NCBI RefSeq assembly: GCF_003054245.1
Contig: NZ_QBKR01000028.1
Coordinates: 1 to 38,864 of the forward strand
Reading direction: 5' to 3'
DNA: 38,864 bases
From: Melghirimyces profundicolus
Lineage (GTDB): Bacteria; Bacillota; Bacilli; Thermoactinomycetales; DSM-45169
Part shown: piece by piece, positions 14,892 through 23,078 of the stretch
Numbering within the stretch: the first letter of the stretch is position 1
Layout of the letters: every line of letters starts with the position of its first letter
The notes under the pieces: model-generated
What the model saw: the letters and a program-made list of their open reading frames with translations, nothing else
Database searches by the model: none
What the model was told of the DNA's origin: nothing
Program-made: the position numbers and the translations under genes

Positions 14892-15590
14892 ATGAAGAAG
14901 AAATGGCTTGCCATCTGTGTGGCGACAGCCGTTGCGCTCACCGGATCCGTGCTTCCCTTCGGCCACCAGCAGGCGGAAGCTGCGGCTCCGACCATGGTGT
15001 ATTACGGCAGCCAAAACGGGGACGTCTGGGATCTCCAGGCCCGTCTTAATAAATTGGGTTATCATACGAAAATTGATGGAGTGTACGGTCTGGATACCGA
15101 GCGTCATGTCATCCGGTTCCAAAAAGATCACGGTCTCCGCATTGACGGAATCGCCGGCCCGGAAACCTGGGCGCATCTGAAGAAACACACCCCGCATCAC
15201 AAGGTGAATTCGGAAGCGAAGAACCGGGTTTCCCTGAGTCGCGAGGATCGGATGTGGATGGCCCGAGCCGTCCACGGCGAGGCCCGCGGTGAACCCTATA
15301 AAGGTCAGGTGGCCGTGGCTGCGGTCATCCTGAACCGGATGGAGTCCGATAATTTCCCGGACACCGCTAAAGGGGTCATCTTGGAAAGCGGCGCTTTCAC
15401 TGCCGTGTCCGACGGGCAGATTTGGTTGCAACCCGATGAACAGGCTCACAAAGCGGTGCAGGATGCCATCAAGGGCTGGGATCCTTCCGGAGGAGCGCTG
15501 TATTACTTCAACCCCAACACGGCGACCTCCGACTGGATCTGGAGCCGTCCCCAAATCGATAAAATCGGAAAACACATCTTTGCCAAATAA
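14892..15590 (+). CDS. SleB-like cell wall hydrolase with peptidoglycan-binding domain
   Basis: A 232-aa exported protein. ATG 14892 is preferred (eight bases from AAGGAGGG); GTG 14889 is possible. Signal peptide about residues 1-30 ending AEA. Residues about 35-100 form a PG_binding_1 domain (GDVWDLQARLNKLGYH, GIAGPETW). Residues about 118-232 form the Hydrolase_2 (SleB/CwlJ) domain with ARAVHGEARGEPYKGQVAVA, where the Glu of HGEA is the catalytic acid, then AVILNRME and ALYYFNPNTATSDW. The family is the lytic transglycosylase type that acts on spore cortex or wall. It is under the c-di-AMP riboswitch, which links wall hydrolysis to turgor and wall stress signalling, as for ydaO-controlled wall genes in other Firmicutes. 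Confidence 0.92.
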   Translation: MKKKWLAICVATAVALTGSVLPFGHQQAEAAAPTMVYYGSQNGDVWDLQARLNKLGYHTKIDGVYGLDTERHVIRFQKDHGLRIDGIAGPETWAHLKKHTPHHKVNSEAKNRVSLSREDRMWMARAVHGEARGEPYKGQVAVAAVILNRMESDNFPDTAKGVILESGAFTAVSDGQIWLQPDEQAHKAVQDAIKGWDPSGGALYYFNPNTATSDWIWSRPQIDKIGKHIFAK

Positions 15591-15599
15591 TGAAACCGG

Positions 15600-15625
15600 C
15601 CGTCCGTGATGGACGGTCTTTTTTC
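15600..15625 (+). terminator. Terminator of the SleB-like gene
   Basis: CCGTCC / GGACGG stem with a five-base loop followed by TCTTTTTTC. Only 22 bases separate it from repeat copy A. Confidence 0.8.
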
Positions 15626-15647
15626 TTTGGGAAAGACTATTTCCCAA

Positions 15648-15763
15648 GAAGCGTTGTGATTTCATGTTCGTTTCGAGAAAAGAGGAAGCGTTTACCCAAA
15701 ATAGCGACTTGCAGCCGGAGCGGCTTTGGGTAAATGCTGTCGCTCACTTATTAACAACGCTTC
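15648..15763 (+). repeat. Dispersed repeat copy A (116 bp, internally deleted)
   Basis: GAAGCGTTGTGA at the left end and TTAACAACGCTTC at the right (one mismatch to the perfect inverted repeat). It keeps both inner arms GCGTTTACCCAAA and TTTGGGTAAATGC but lacks the whole central hairpin and the 52-nt module. Flanked by AA on both sides (15646-15647, 15764-15765). The right AA is also the beginning of the SASP ribosome site. Confidence 0.88.
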
Positions 15764-15780
15764 AAGGAGGTGCAAGCAAA

Positions 15781-16068
15781 ATGGCCCGCAGACGAAATCA
15801 ACTTCTCGTCCCCGAAGCACGGGAGGGCATGGAACGTCTCAAGTCCCGCATCATCAGCGAGCAGACGGGACGGCCGGTAAGGGGAGCTGTGGATACAAAA
15901 ACGGAGATGGCCCGACAGGCAGGCGTTCCTTACCGAGCCGGGGGTTACAACGGGAACCTGAAAACAGAGGAAGCGGGAAAGATGGGCGGGCCGGTGGGCG
16001 GCCAGATGGTCAAAGAACTGGTCAAGATGGCTCAGGAGGAGCTGGCCCGCAACAAGCCCAAGTCCTGA
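15781..16068 (+). CDS. Small acid-soluble spore protein, alpha/beta type
   Basis: A 95-aa DNA-binding spore protein. Family marks: NQLLVPEAREGMERLKSRI, the germination-protease region with E-(I/L)-x-x-E replaced by the ISEQTG context, then VDTKTEMARQAGVP and the closing GGQMVKELVKMAQEELA, which corresponds to the conserved C-terminal GG-x-x-V-(K/R)-x-(M/L)-I-x-x-A-(E/Q) motif. It is longer than the usual 60-75 aa because of an insertion in the middle (GYNGNLKTEEAGKMGGP). It should coat DNA in the dormant spore. AAGGAGGTG is eight bases before ATG. The upstream 116 bases are repeat copy A, so a forespore promoter must lie in the repeat or in the 22 bases before it. Confidence 0.9.
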   Translation: MARRRNQLLVPEAREGMERLKSRIISEQTGRPVRGAVDTKTEMARQAGVPYRAGGYNGNLKTEEAGKMGGPVGGQMVKELVKMAQEELARNKPKS

Positions 16069-16071
16069 TGG

Positions 16072-16099
16072 GATCGGCCCCCGAGGGGGCCGATCTTGT
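16072..16099 (+). terminator. Terminator of the SASP gene
   Basis: Perfect stem GATCGGCCCC / GGGGCCGATC with four-base loop followed by TTG. Confidence 0.75.
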
Positions 16100-16232
16100 A
16101 TCGGGTCTTTGTCACCTTGGCCGATTCATGTTAAATTAGGCGGAGTTGGATTAAACTTTCGTATAAATCCCGTTAAAATGGCCCGTTTCCGGGCAGACCG
16201 GATTATAATGTGGGAAGAAGGGGGGAGAATCA

Positions 16233-17357
16233 TTGGAGCGTGTCATGGTCCTGACCCTGGGGTTCGGGACGGGACATAACGCCGCCGCACAGGCTGTATC
16301 CCGGGAACTGGAGCGCACCGCCGGCGTCCGTGTGAAAACGGTCGACCTGCTGGAATTGGTGCCGGGCAGGTTTCATCCTTTCATCCAATCGGGTTACGGT
16401 CAGATGTTGAACCGGTTTCCTTCTTTTTATCATTATCTCTATGACAGCACCTCCCACTCCCGGATCCTCCGAACCGTCTCCAAAGGTTTTATCGAAAAGA
16501 TGGGGTGGACGATCCGGAAAAAACTGAAACGGGTGTTGTTCCGCTTTCAGCCGACACGTCTGGTCACCACTCACCCCTTTTCCCTGCTTCTCCTCCCCCC
16601 GGGTTGGAGGCATCTGCCGTCCACGGGGGTGGTGACGGACTACGAACTCCACCCCCTTTGGTTGGCGCGGGTGCCCCGGGTTCTCTGCCTTCCGCCTCAG
16701 CTTCTGGACCGCTCGGAGCAGGACCGCCTGAGGTGGCAGACCGGGTGCCGGACAGTGGAAACGGGGATCCCTTGTGATGTCCGTTTCGGGACCCGCATTC
16801 CGGCCGAAGAAGCCCGCTTCAGGCTGGGGTTTGAGCCTGGCACGCCTTTGATCCTGGTGATGGGGGGAGGAATGGGATGCGGTCCGCTTCCCAAGGTGGT
16901 GGAGGAACTTGGCCACATGAAAGTTTCCGCCCAGATTCAGGTATTGACGGGGAAAAACCATACGATCTACCGGGAACTCTGCTCCCAAAATCAAAACGTG
17001 AACATCCGGGTGGATCGTTACCGTAACGATGTCTCCCTGCTGATGGATGCGGCGGATCTCCTGGTGACCAAACCGGGGGGGCTCAGCGTGACGGAAGCCA
17101 TGGCCAAAGGGCTGCCGTTGCTGTTGTTTGAGGCATTGCCCGGCCAGGAGTACGCCAATCAGCAGTATCTGATCCGGCGGGGAGCGGCGCTTCACGCCCG
17201 GCCGGACACCGTCCGGCTCCTGGCGGAACACCTTCTCACCCACCCCGGACAGAGGAGGGACATGGCGAAGCGCCTCGGACAATTGGCGGTGCCCGATGCG
17301 GCCCGCCGGATCGCGGAGCAGTGTCTCCGGATGGAACGGCTTCATTCCGCGTTGTAA
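16233..17357 (+). CDS. Glycosyltransferase, MGDG synthase/UgtP family
   Basis: A 374-aa GT28-fold enzyme. TTG start after AAGGGGGGAGAATCA. The N-terminal MGDG_synth domain begins with LTLGFGTGHNAAAQAV (glycine loop), with HPFIQSGYGQMLNRF, and the C-terminal domain has ILVMGGGMGCGPLPKVV and the donor-binding stretch LLVTKPGGLSVTEAMAKGLP with GQEYANQQYL. Members transfer glucose or galactose from a UDP-sugar to diacylglycerol, giving membrane glycolipids and anchors for lipoteichoic acid; they are peripheral membrane proteins. The exact sugar cannot be told from sequence. Repeat copy B follows 50 bases after the stop. Confidence 0.88.
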   Translation: MERVMVLTLGFGTGHNAAAQAVSRELERTAGVRVKTVDLLELVPGRFHPFIQSGYGQMLNRFPSFYHYLYDSTSHSRILRTVSKGFIEKMGWTIRKKLKRVLFRFQPTRLVTTHPFSLLLLPPGWRHLPSTGVVTDYELHPLWLARVPRVLCLPPQLLDRSEQDRLRWQTGCRTVETGIPCDVRFGTRIPAEEARFRLGFEPGTPLILVMGGGMGCGPLPKVVEELGHMKVSAQIQVLTGKNHTIYRELCSQNQNVNIRVDRYRNDVSLLMDAADLLVTKPGGLSVTEAMAKGLPLLLFEALPGQEYANQQYLIRRGAALHARPDTVRLLAEHLLTHPGQRRDMAKRLGQLAVPDAARRIAEQCLRMERLHSAL

Positions 17358-17407
17358 TGGAGAGACAGGGTGCTCCGCCGGAAATTGAGTTCTCTGCCGT
17401 TTTCTAA

Positions 17408-17716
17408 AAGCGTTGTGATTTAATGTTCGTTTCGAGAAAAGGGGGAAGCGTTTACCCAAAATAGCGACTTTGCTGTCCTGCCCAGCGGAGAATCAGCCTG
17501 CAAGGGAGTTCAGGGGCAAAAGCTTCTCTGTGTTGCATCCGCAGGCGTTTTGCCCCTGCCCGCAGCAGGATGATTCGGAGCGGACAGTGCCTGCATCTCT
17601 GCAGGACAGCATAGCGAGACCGGGGAGCGCAAGCGACCCAGGCGAGACTTGTGCTCTGTGAGTGCAGCCGGAGCGGCTTTGGGTCAATGCTGCTGCTCAC
17701 TTTTTCACAACGCTTC
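17408..17716 (+). repeat. Dispersed repeat copy B (309 bp, full length)
   Basis: Left end AAAGCGTTGTGA (first base changed), right end TCACAACGCTTC. Inner arms GCGTTTACCCAAA and TTTGGGTCAATGC. Central foldback: TTTGCTGTCCTGC pairs with GCAGGACAGCAT, and CAGGGGCAAAA pairs with TTTTGCCCCTG around a short loop. The 52-nt module lies at about 17608-17661. Flanked by TA on both sides (17406-17407, 17717-17718). Confidence 0.93.
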
Positions 17717-17827
17717 TAAGGTTTGTCAGCAGACACAAAGCCCGCACGGGCTTTTTCTTTTTGGAAAAAGGGCTTGCCGGGGTTCCGGATGTGCAAATAT
17801 GCTGAATAAAAGAGGAGGGATCGAGGA

Positions 17828-18862
17828 ATGAAACTGGTCACATACACCGTGAAAAAAACCGAATTGACCATCAGTGGAGACGAACCGGCGGGGGCAAGGA
17901 TCGGCTGGGTGCAGGACGGACACATCGTGGATGTCGGTTTTGCCCAAGAGTGGGCGACCCTGAACAAAGGGCTTCCCATCACCCGGGTGTTGCCGACGGA
18001 TATGTTGGCTTTTTTGGAGAGCGGGGAGGAAGGGATGGAAATCCTCTTCCGGGTGACCGATGTCCTGAAGGGGGAGAATCCGGCTTCCCTTGAGGTGGAA
18101 GGGGAGCCGGTGGCGATTCCGCTGGATGCGGCGGAGCTGGCGGCACCCCTTCCGGGGCCGCGAAGTTTCCGGGATTTCTATGCCTTTGAACAACATGTGA
18201 AGACGGCGCGGGCCCGCAGGGGATTGGAGATGGTGCCGGAATGGTACGAAATCCCCGTCTTTTATTTTTCCAATCCCCATTCCATTGTGGGTCCCGACGC
18301 CCCGGTGGAGAAGCCGCCGAATACCGGGGAGTTGGATTACGAACTGGAGGTGGCCTTCGTCATCGGCAAGGGGGGACGGGATATTCCGGCGGAACGGGCG
18401 CTGGATCATGTCGCCGGATTTTCTGTCCTGAATGACTGGAGCGCCAGGGATTTGCAGCGGAAGGAAATGAAAGTGGGACTGGGACCGGCCAAAGGGAAGG
18501 ATTTCGCCACCTCGGTCGGTCCGTGGCTCGTCACCCTGGATGAATTGGAGGATCGGAGACAGGGGGACCGCTTCGATCTGACGATGACCGCACGGGTCAA
18601 CGGGCGGGAGCTATCCCGGGGAAATGTGGGCGATTTGACCCATTCCTTTGCCCGGATGATCGAGCAGGCATCCAAAAACTGCACGTTGCTCCCCGGGGAT
18701 TTGATCGGTTCCGGCACCGTGGGGACGGGGTGCATTCTCGAACTGGGAACCGAGGTTCACCGGTGGCTGGAACCGGGAGATGTTGTGGAGCTGGAAATCG
18801 AAAAACTGGGTGTGCTCAAAAATCGGGTGATCCCACCCGGCGAGGGACGGGAACATCCCTGA
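17828..18862 (+). CDS. Fumarylacetoacetate hydrolase (FAH) family protein
   Basis: A 344-aa protein with ATG after GAGGAGGGATCGAGGA. The first 95 residues form a variable N-terminal domain; the FAH fold follows, with RSFRDFYAFEQHVKTAR, the metal-binding ELDYELEVAFVIGKGG, GFSVLNDWSARDLQRKEM, and GDLIGSGTVGTGCILELG. Family members cleave or isomerise C-C bonds in aromatic acid degradation (acylpyruvate, fumarylacetoacetate, or homoprotocatechuate intermediates) with Mg or Mn. No other degradation genes lie nearby, so the substrate is open. Confidence 0.88.
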   Translation: MKLVTYTVKKTELTISGDEPAGARIGWVQDGHIVDVGFAQEWATLNKGLPITRVLPTDMLAFLESGEEGMEILFRVTDVLKGENPASLEVEGEPVAIPLDAAELAAPLPGPRSFRDFYAFEQHVKTARARRGLEMVPEWYEIPVFYFSNPHSIVGPDAPVEKPPNTGELDYELEVAFVIGKGGRDIPAERALDHVAGFSVLNDWSARDLQRKEMKVGLGPAKGKDFATSVGPWLVTLDELEDRRQGDRFDLTMTARVNGRELSRGNVGDLTHSFARMIEQASKNCTLLPGDLIGSGTVGTGCILELGTEVHRWLEPGDVVELEIEKLGVLKNRVIPPGEGREHP

Positions 18863-18872
18863 ACGGCCAGCG

Positions 18873-19064
18873 TCACGAGTAGAAAGCCAGAATCAAGGCG
18901 ACGGCCAACGCACTGACGGAGATGCCAATGCTGTATACCAGAGCCAGGTAAGTGAAACTCCGGTTGTATTTTTGGGATTCCCGTTCCTGGTTTTTTCCCA
19001 GGATGACCGTGAAGACCAGGGACAGGATGCAGACGGCGAGGGGAATCAGGATGTACAGGTTCAT
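18873..19064 (-). CDS. Small membrane protein, two helices
   Basis: A 63-aa protein; ATG preceded by GGGAAAGGAAGGCGTCCC on the minus strand. Two hydrophobic segments (about residues 3-22 and 41-61) are joined by a polar loop (GKNQERESQKYNRS). It is convergent with the FAH gene and only ten bases away. Unknown function. Confidence 0.7.
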   Translation of the reverse strand: MNLYILIPLAVCILSLVFTVILGKNQERESQKYNRSFTYLALVYSIGISVSALAVALILAFYS

Positions 19065-19204
19065 GGGACGCCTTCCTTTCCCTTGGTTGTTGGATTGAAG
19101 TCTGATTCCAGTTTAGAGGATCTGTACATGGGGGTTTGGAGGGGGTTGTGACAAATCCCCGAAATTTTTTCTTTCCTGAGTTTGATTTCACTGTCGATTT
19201 AGAA

Positions 19205-19233
19205 TTGACTTCATCCAGGGGTCCGCCTATAAT
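19205..19233 (+). promoter_or_regulatory. SigA-type promoter of the SAM riboswitch-hom transcript
   Basis: TTGACT, exactly 17 bases, then TATAAT, with the riboswitch aptamer beginning about 35 bases downstream. Confidence 0.85.
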
Positions 19234-19267
19234 AGAGCCTAATTACAATTGAATCGACAAACGGATC

Positions 19268-19384
19268 GCTCGTTATCGAGAGTGGTGGAGGGACTGGCCC
19301 GATGAAACCCGGCAACCCGCCCGCGAACGCCGCGGGCAAGGTGCCAAATCCTGCAGTGCCCTTGGGGCGCTGAGAGATAAGGAG
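19268..19384 (+). promoter_or_regulatory. SAM-I riboswitch (S-box)
   Basis: Conserved S-box elements in order: TTATCGAGAGTGGTGGAGGG, CTGGCCCGATGAAACCCGGC, AACC, AAGGTGCCAAATCCTGCAG, and CTGAGAGATAAGG, whose GATAA closes P1 with TTATC. With SAM bound the downstream terminator at 19421 should form and shut off homoserine dehydrogenase. Confidence 0.96.
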
Positions 19385-19420
19385 TGGGACCTCGTTGGGT
19401 CGCTCCGGTTCGCAACCAAC

Positions 19421-19455
19421 GATCCCCTCTTCTATCCGAGGGGATCTTTTTATTT
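19421..19455 (+). terminator. Riboswitch-controlled terminator
   Basis: Perfect stem GATCCCCTC / GAGGGGATC with eight-base loop followed by TTTTTATTT, placed between the aptamer and the hom start. The intervening 19385-19420 stretch can offer alternative pairing (anti-terminator). Confidence 0.92.
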
Positions 19456-19478
19456 ATGAGAGAAAGGGGAGTGGGGCT

Positions 19479-20774
19479 TTGAAACGGATCCGCGTGGGAT
19501 TGTTGGGATTCGGTACCGTGGGTGCGGGAGTGTTTCATGCGTTGAGGTCCCAGGAGGAGATCATTCTGAGACGGACGGGAGCCGTTTTTGACATCCGGAG
19601 CATTCTTGTACAAAACGCCGCCAAGGAACGCCCCGCCGAAGTGAAGCCGCTTATTACCACCGATTTCCGGCGGGTGCTGAAGGAAGAGATCCAAGTGGTG
19701 GTGGAGGCGATCGGAGGGATCGAGCCGGCACGGACCTATGTGGAGCAGGCCATCGAGGCCGGTTGTCACATTGTGACCGCCAACAAGGAACTGGTGGCCA
19801 AACACGGCGTGGAATTGGAGCGCATGGCCCGACGCAATGGCGTGCACTTCTTCTATGAGGCCAGTGTTGGCGGAGGGATCCCCGTGCTGGGGACGCTCAT
19901 TCACTTTTTGAAAAGCAACCGGATCCATCGCGTTTCCGGCATCCTCAACGGAACGACCAACTACATCCTCACCCGGATGGCGGAGGAGGCCGCCCCTTTT
20001 GAACAGGTGCTGGAAGAAGCCCGGCAAAAAGGATATGCCGAGGCCGATCCCTCGGCGGATGTGGACGGATTTGACGCCGTGTACAAGCTGGTGATCCTGG
20101 GCCGCCTCGCCTTTGAAGCGGATATCTCCGTCTCCGATGTACAACGCGAAGGGATCCGGGATGTGACAGCCGTCGAGCTGGCGATGGCCCGAAGGTTGGG
20201 ATATACGGTGAAGCTGTTGGCTGTGGGGGAGCAGTACGGGGAGAATGGGCCCATCTCCCTTGGAGTGGAGCCGGCTCTCCTTCCCCTGCCTCATCCCCTC
20301 GCTTCTGTCAACGGTGTTTACAACGCGATCCATCTGGAAGGGGACATGGTTCAGGACGTTACGTTGGTCGGACAAGGGGCCGGGGAGCAACCCACCTCCA
20401 GTGCGGTGGTGGAAGATCTGTGCAACCTGTCGCTCCTCCCTTCGCCGATGCGTTCCCTGAAGACGGAACCGTTGATTCTGCCGGCAGCGGAAACAGGGGG
20501 GCGCCGCTTTGTCTGTCTGGAGACCCGGGAACACGGGGTTCCGGAGGCAAAAACGCTGAAATCCCGTCTGGAATCGATCGGACTGTCCGTGGAGGAAACG
20601 ACGGTGTCTCCGGAAGGGGGGGCGGCGTTCATTCTCCGCCGCTGGGATCCTTCCTACCCGTCGGTGCTGGTGGCGGAGTTGGGTCTGGATCTTGCCCGAA
20701 TCTCCGTCCGCCGGGTGTTCGGAACCGAAGCTGCCGCAAAAAACCGGTCCCCGGAAGTGGGAACCGCCGTTTAA
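19479..20774 (+). CDS. hom: Homoserine dehydrogenase
   Basis: A 431-aa enzyme reducing aspartate semialdehyde to homoserine with NAD(P)H, the branch point to methionine and threonine. TTG start at 19479 after AAAGGGGAGTGGGGC; the upstream extension of the frame is the terminator and leader. N-terminal nucleotide fold VGLLGFGTVGAGV; CHIVTANKELVAKHG; YEASVGGGIPVL; catalytic region GILNGTTNYIL and EADPSADVDGFDA; C-terminal ACT domain from about residue 350 (ETREHGVPEAKTL, RRVFGTEA). Length equals the usual ACT-containing form. The SAM-I riboswitch places it in the methionine regulon here; thrC and thrB are not in the window. Confidence 0.95.
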   Translation: MKRIRVGLLGFGTVGAGVFHALRSQEEIILRRTGAVFDIRSILVQNAAKERPAEVKPLITTDFRRVLKEEIQVVVEAIGGIEPARTYVEQAIEAGCHIVTANKELVAKHGVELERMARRNGVHFFYEASVGGGIPVLGTLIHFLKSNRIHRVSGILNGTTNYILTRMAEEAAPFEQVLEEARQKGYAEADPSADVDGFDAVYKLVILGRLAFEADISVSDVQREGIRDVTAVELAMARRLGYTVKLLAVGEQYGENGPISLGVEPALLPLPHPLASVNGVYNAIHLEGDMVQDVTLVGQGAGEQPTSSAVVEDLCNLSLLPSPMRSLKTEPLILPAAETGGRRFVCLETREHGVPEAKTLKSRLESIGLSVEETTVSPEGGAAFILRRWDPSYPSVLVAELGLDLARISVRRVFGTEAAAKNRSPEVGTAV

Positions 20775-20782
20775 ATTTGGAT

Positions 20783-20807
20783 CCCGGCCGGCGTGCCGGG
20801 TTTTTTT
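20783..20807 (+). terminator. Terminator of hom
   Basis: CCCGGC / GCCGGG stem followed by seven T. Confidence 0.88.
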
Positions 20808-20817
20808 ACGGCTCCTT

Positions 20818-21126
20818 GAAGCGTTGTGAAGAATTGAGCGGCAGCATTTACCCAAAGCCGCTCCGGCTGCACTCACAGAGCACAAGTCTCGCCTGGGTCG
20901 CTTACGCTTCCCGGTCTCGCTATGCTGTCCTGCAGAGATGGTTGCACTGTCCGCTCCGAATCATCCTGCTGCGGGCAGGGGCAAAACGCCTTCGGATGCC
21001 ACACAGAGAAGCTTTTGCCCCTGAGCGCCCTTGCAGGCTGATTCTCCGCTGGGCAGGACAGCAAAGTCGTTATTTTGGGTAAACGCTTCCCCTTTTCTCG
21101 AAACGAACATGAAATCACAACGCTTC
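20818..21126 (-). repeat. Dispersed repeat copy C (309 bp, full length, inverted)
   Basis: Same length as copy B but in the opposite orientation. On the plus strand it begins GAAGCGTTGTGA and ends TCACAACGCTTC, a perfect 12-bp terminal inverted repeat. Flanked by TT on both sides (20816-20817, 21127-21128). It sits right behind the hom terminator. Confidence 0.93.
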
Positions 21127-21373
21127 TTGGGCAGGGGACGGACCACTCAAGGGATGATTGATTCCTTGCCGGGTGTTTGATTCCTCTCTCTTTTCCTCCC
21201 GTGGGGAGCCGGTTTGTGAAAGGTGGGTCCGGTTCGGTACAATGGGGAGGCATTCTTCTCCCGGAGTGGCCGGTCTTCCGTTCCGTTTCGGCGGATCGGG
21301 CGACAACAGGTTTGCTCCAACATTCCGGGCGACCTGCCGGTGCGCGAATTCTGATAAAGAAAAGAGGGGAGCC

Positions 21374-22975
21374 ATGGAGAAGCACATCTTTTACAACGGC
21401 CGGATTTTTACCCTGGATGCCACCCTCTCCCGGGCGGAAGCCGTACTGGTGGAGGACGGAAGGGTCGCCGCCGTCGGCACCACGGAAGAAATTCTGCTTC
21501 AGGGAGGACGGGCTGACGTTCCCCGGACGGACCTGGAAGGCGCTTATGTATACCCCGGTTTGACGGACAGTCACCTCCACCTGATGGGGCACGGAATGAA
21601 ACTGTCCATGCTGGACTTATCCAAGGTCCGTTCCAAAGAGGAACTCCTTCGGGCGGTCCGGGAACGGGCGGCTAAGACGCCGGCGGAGAAATGGGTGTTG
21701 GGCATGAACTGGGATGAGAACCGCTTTTCGGTGCCGGAGCCTCCGACCCGGGAAGAGTTGGACCGCATCTCGCCGGAACGGCCGGTTATGCTGACCCGCA
21801 TCTGCCACCACGTCCAGGCGGTCAACAGCGCGGCACTCCGTGCGGCGGGACTGTCCCGGAACACGCCGGACCCCTCCGACGGAAAGTACGGGCGGGACGA
21901 ACGGGGCGACTTGAACGGTCTCGTGTATGAGAATGCCTCCAAACCGCTCTTTGATGCCATCCCGAACCGGTCGCCGGCGGAGAGGATGGAGTTCGCACGC
22001 CTGGGGGCCCGGGATGCTCTGGCAAAGGGTTTGACCGGCGTCCACACCGAGGATCTGCGGTCCGCTGAAAGCGTGGATGCCCTGCTCCGAATCTACCGCG
22101 GGCTGAGGGAGGAAGGAATCTTCCTCCGCACGCATCATTTGGTGTACCACCCTTTTCTCCGGGAATACCGGGAAGCCGGGTTGAAGCCGGGGGAAGGGGA
22201 CCGCTGGGTTCGTTTCGGAGCTGTCAAACTGTTCGCTGACGGATCCTTCGGCGGAAGGACTGCCCTGTTGTCGCGGCCTTACGCCGACGACCCTTCCACC
22301 CGCGGGTTTGCCGTCCACACCCAGGAAAGGCTGGAAGCGATCGTCCGGGAAGCCCGGGAGGCACGGATGCCCGTGGCGGTTCATGCCATCGGGGACCAAG
22401 CGGCGGAAATGGTGATTCGGGCTCTGGAAAAACATCCCCTGACCAAAGGGGAGGCCTTCTTCCGGGACCGGCTGATCCACGCCCAGGTGCTCCGAGAGGA
22501 CTTGCTGGAACGGATGGAACGTCTGCCTTTGGCGGTGGATATCCAGCCCCGTTTTGTGGCCGGCGATTTCCCCTGGGTGGCCGACCGGCTGCCGGAAGCG
22601 CTCCTTCCCACCTCCTATGCCTGGAAGACGCTGATCCGGAGAGGGGTGCCCGCCGGCGGGGGGAGCGACGCCCCGATCGAGCCCGTCGATCCCCTTCTCG
22701 GTATGCATGCGGCCGTCACCCGGCACGCTCCCGGGGAAGAGCACGGCGGATACGGGCCGGAACAGAAACTGACTCCGTCGGAAGCCCTTCGCCTCTTTAC
22801 GTTGGGAAGTGCTTTTGCCGCGGGGGAAGAGGCGGAGCGGGGAACCGTCACCCCGGGGAAATACGCCGATCTGTCCATCTTTGACCGTGACCTTTTGTCG
22901 GGAGATCCCGACGACTTTTTGAAGGCCCGGACCCTCTTCACCGTGGTGAACGGCCGGACGGCTTACCGTGCCTGA
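21374..22975 (+). CDS. Amidohydrolase (Amidohydro_3, YtcJ-like)
   Basis: A 533-aa cytoplasmic metal-dependent hydrolase. ATG 21374 follows AAAGAGGGGAGCC; the longer open frame upstream has no ribosome site. Marks: N-terminal beta-sandwich IFYNGRIFTLDATLSRAEAV, metal site GLTDSHLHLMGHG, the MLTRICHHVQAVNSAAL stretch, KLFADGSFGGRTALL, MPVAVHAIGDQAAEMV, and the final GGGSDAPIEPVDPL with the catalytic Asp. The C-terminus returns to the sandwich (GKYADLSIFDRDLLSG). Relatives hydrolyse amides or N-acyl groups; the substrate is unknown. Monocistronic. Confidence 0.9.
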   Translation: MEKHIFYNGRIFTLDATLSRAEAVLVEDGRVAAVGTTEEILLQGGRADVPRTDLEGAYVYPGLTDSHLHLMGHGMKLSMLDLSKVRSKEELLRAVRERAAKTPAEKWVLGMNWDENRFSVPEPPTREELDRISPERPVMLTRICHHVQAVNSAALRAAGLSRNTPDPSDGKYGRDERGDLNGLVYENASKPLFDAIPNRSPAERMEFARLGARDALAKGLTGVHTEDLRSAESVDALLRIYRGLREEGIFLRTHHLVYHPFLREYREAGLKPGEGDRWVRFGAVKLFADGSFGGRTALLSRPYADDPSTRGFAVHTQERLEAIVREAREARMPVAVHAIGDQAAEMVIRALEKHPLTKGEAFFRDRLIHAQVLREDLLERMERLPLAVDIQPRFVAGDFPWVADRLPEALLPTSYAWKTLIRRGVPAGGGSDAPIEPVDPLLGMHAAVTRHAPGEEHGGYGPEQKLTPSEALRLFTLGSAFAAGEEAERGTVTPGKYADLSIFDRDLLSGDPDDFLKARTLFTVVNGRTAYRA

Positions 22976-23017
22976 AGCGGTTTGTCACCATGGAAAATCA
23001 AGCTTCACCAAACCTCG

Positions 23018-23044
23018 ACCGGCCGTGCCGGTTCTTTTTTTTTT
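23018..23044 (+). terminator. Terminator of the amidohydrolase gene
   Basis: ACCGGC / GCCGGT stem with three-base loop followed by TCTTTTTTTTTT. Confidence 0.88.
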
Positions 23045-23078
23045 CCTCCGGGAATAAAGTGTTTTCGAGGTGACAGCA

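Noticed and set aside
17470-17661. A 63-aa open frame inside the repeat (also at 38644-38835), apparently conserved
   Set aside because: It is shared only because the DNA repeat is shared; it has no ribosome site, is broken in copies C to E, and the opposite strand is equally open.
18873-19064. A toxin-antitoxin or holin pair
   Set aside because: The two-helix protein stands alone with no partner gene, so nothing supports such a role.
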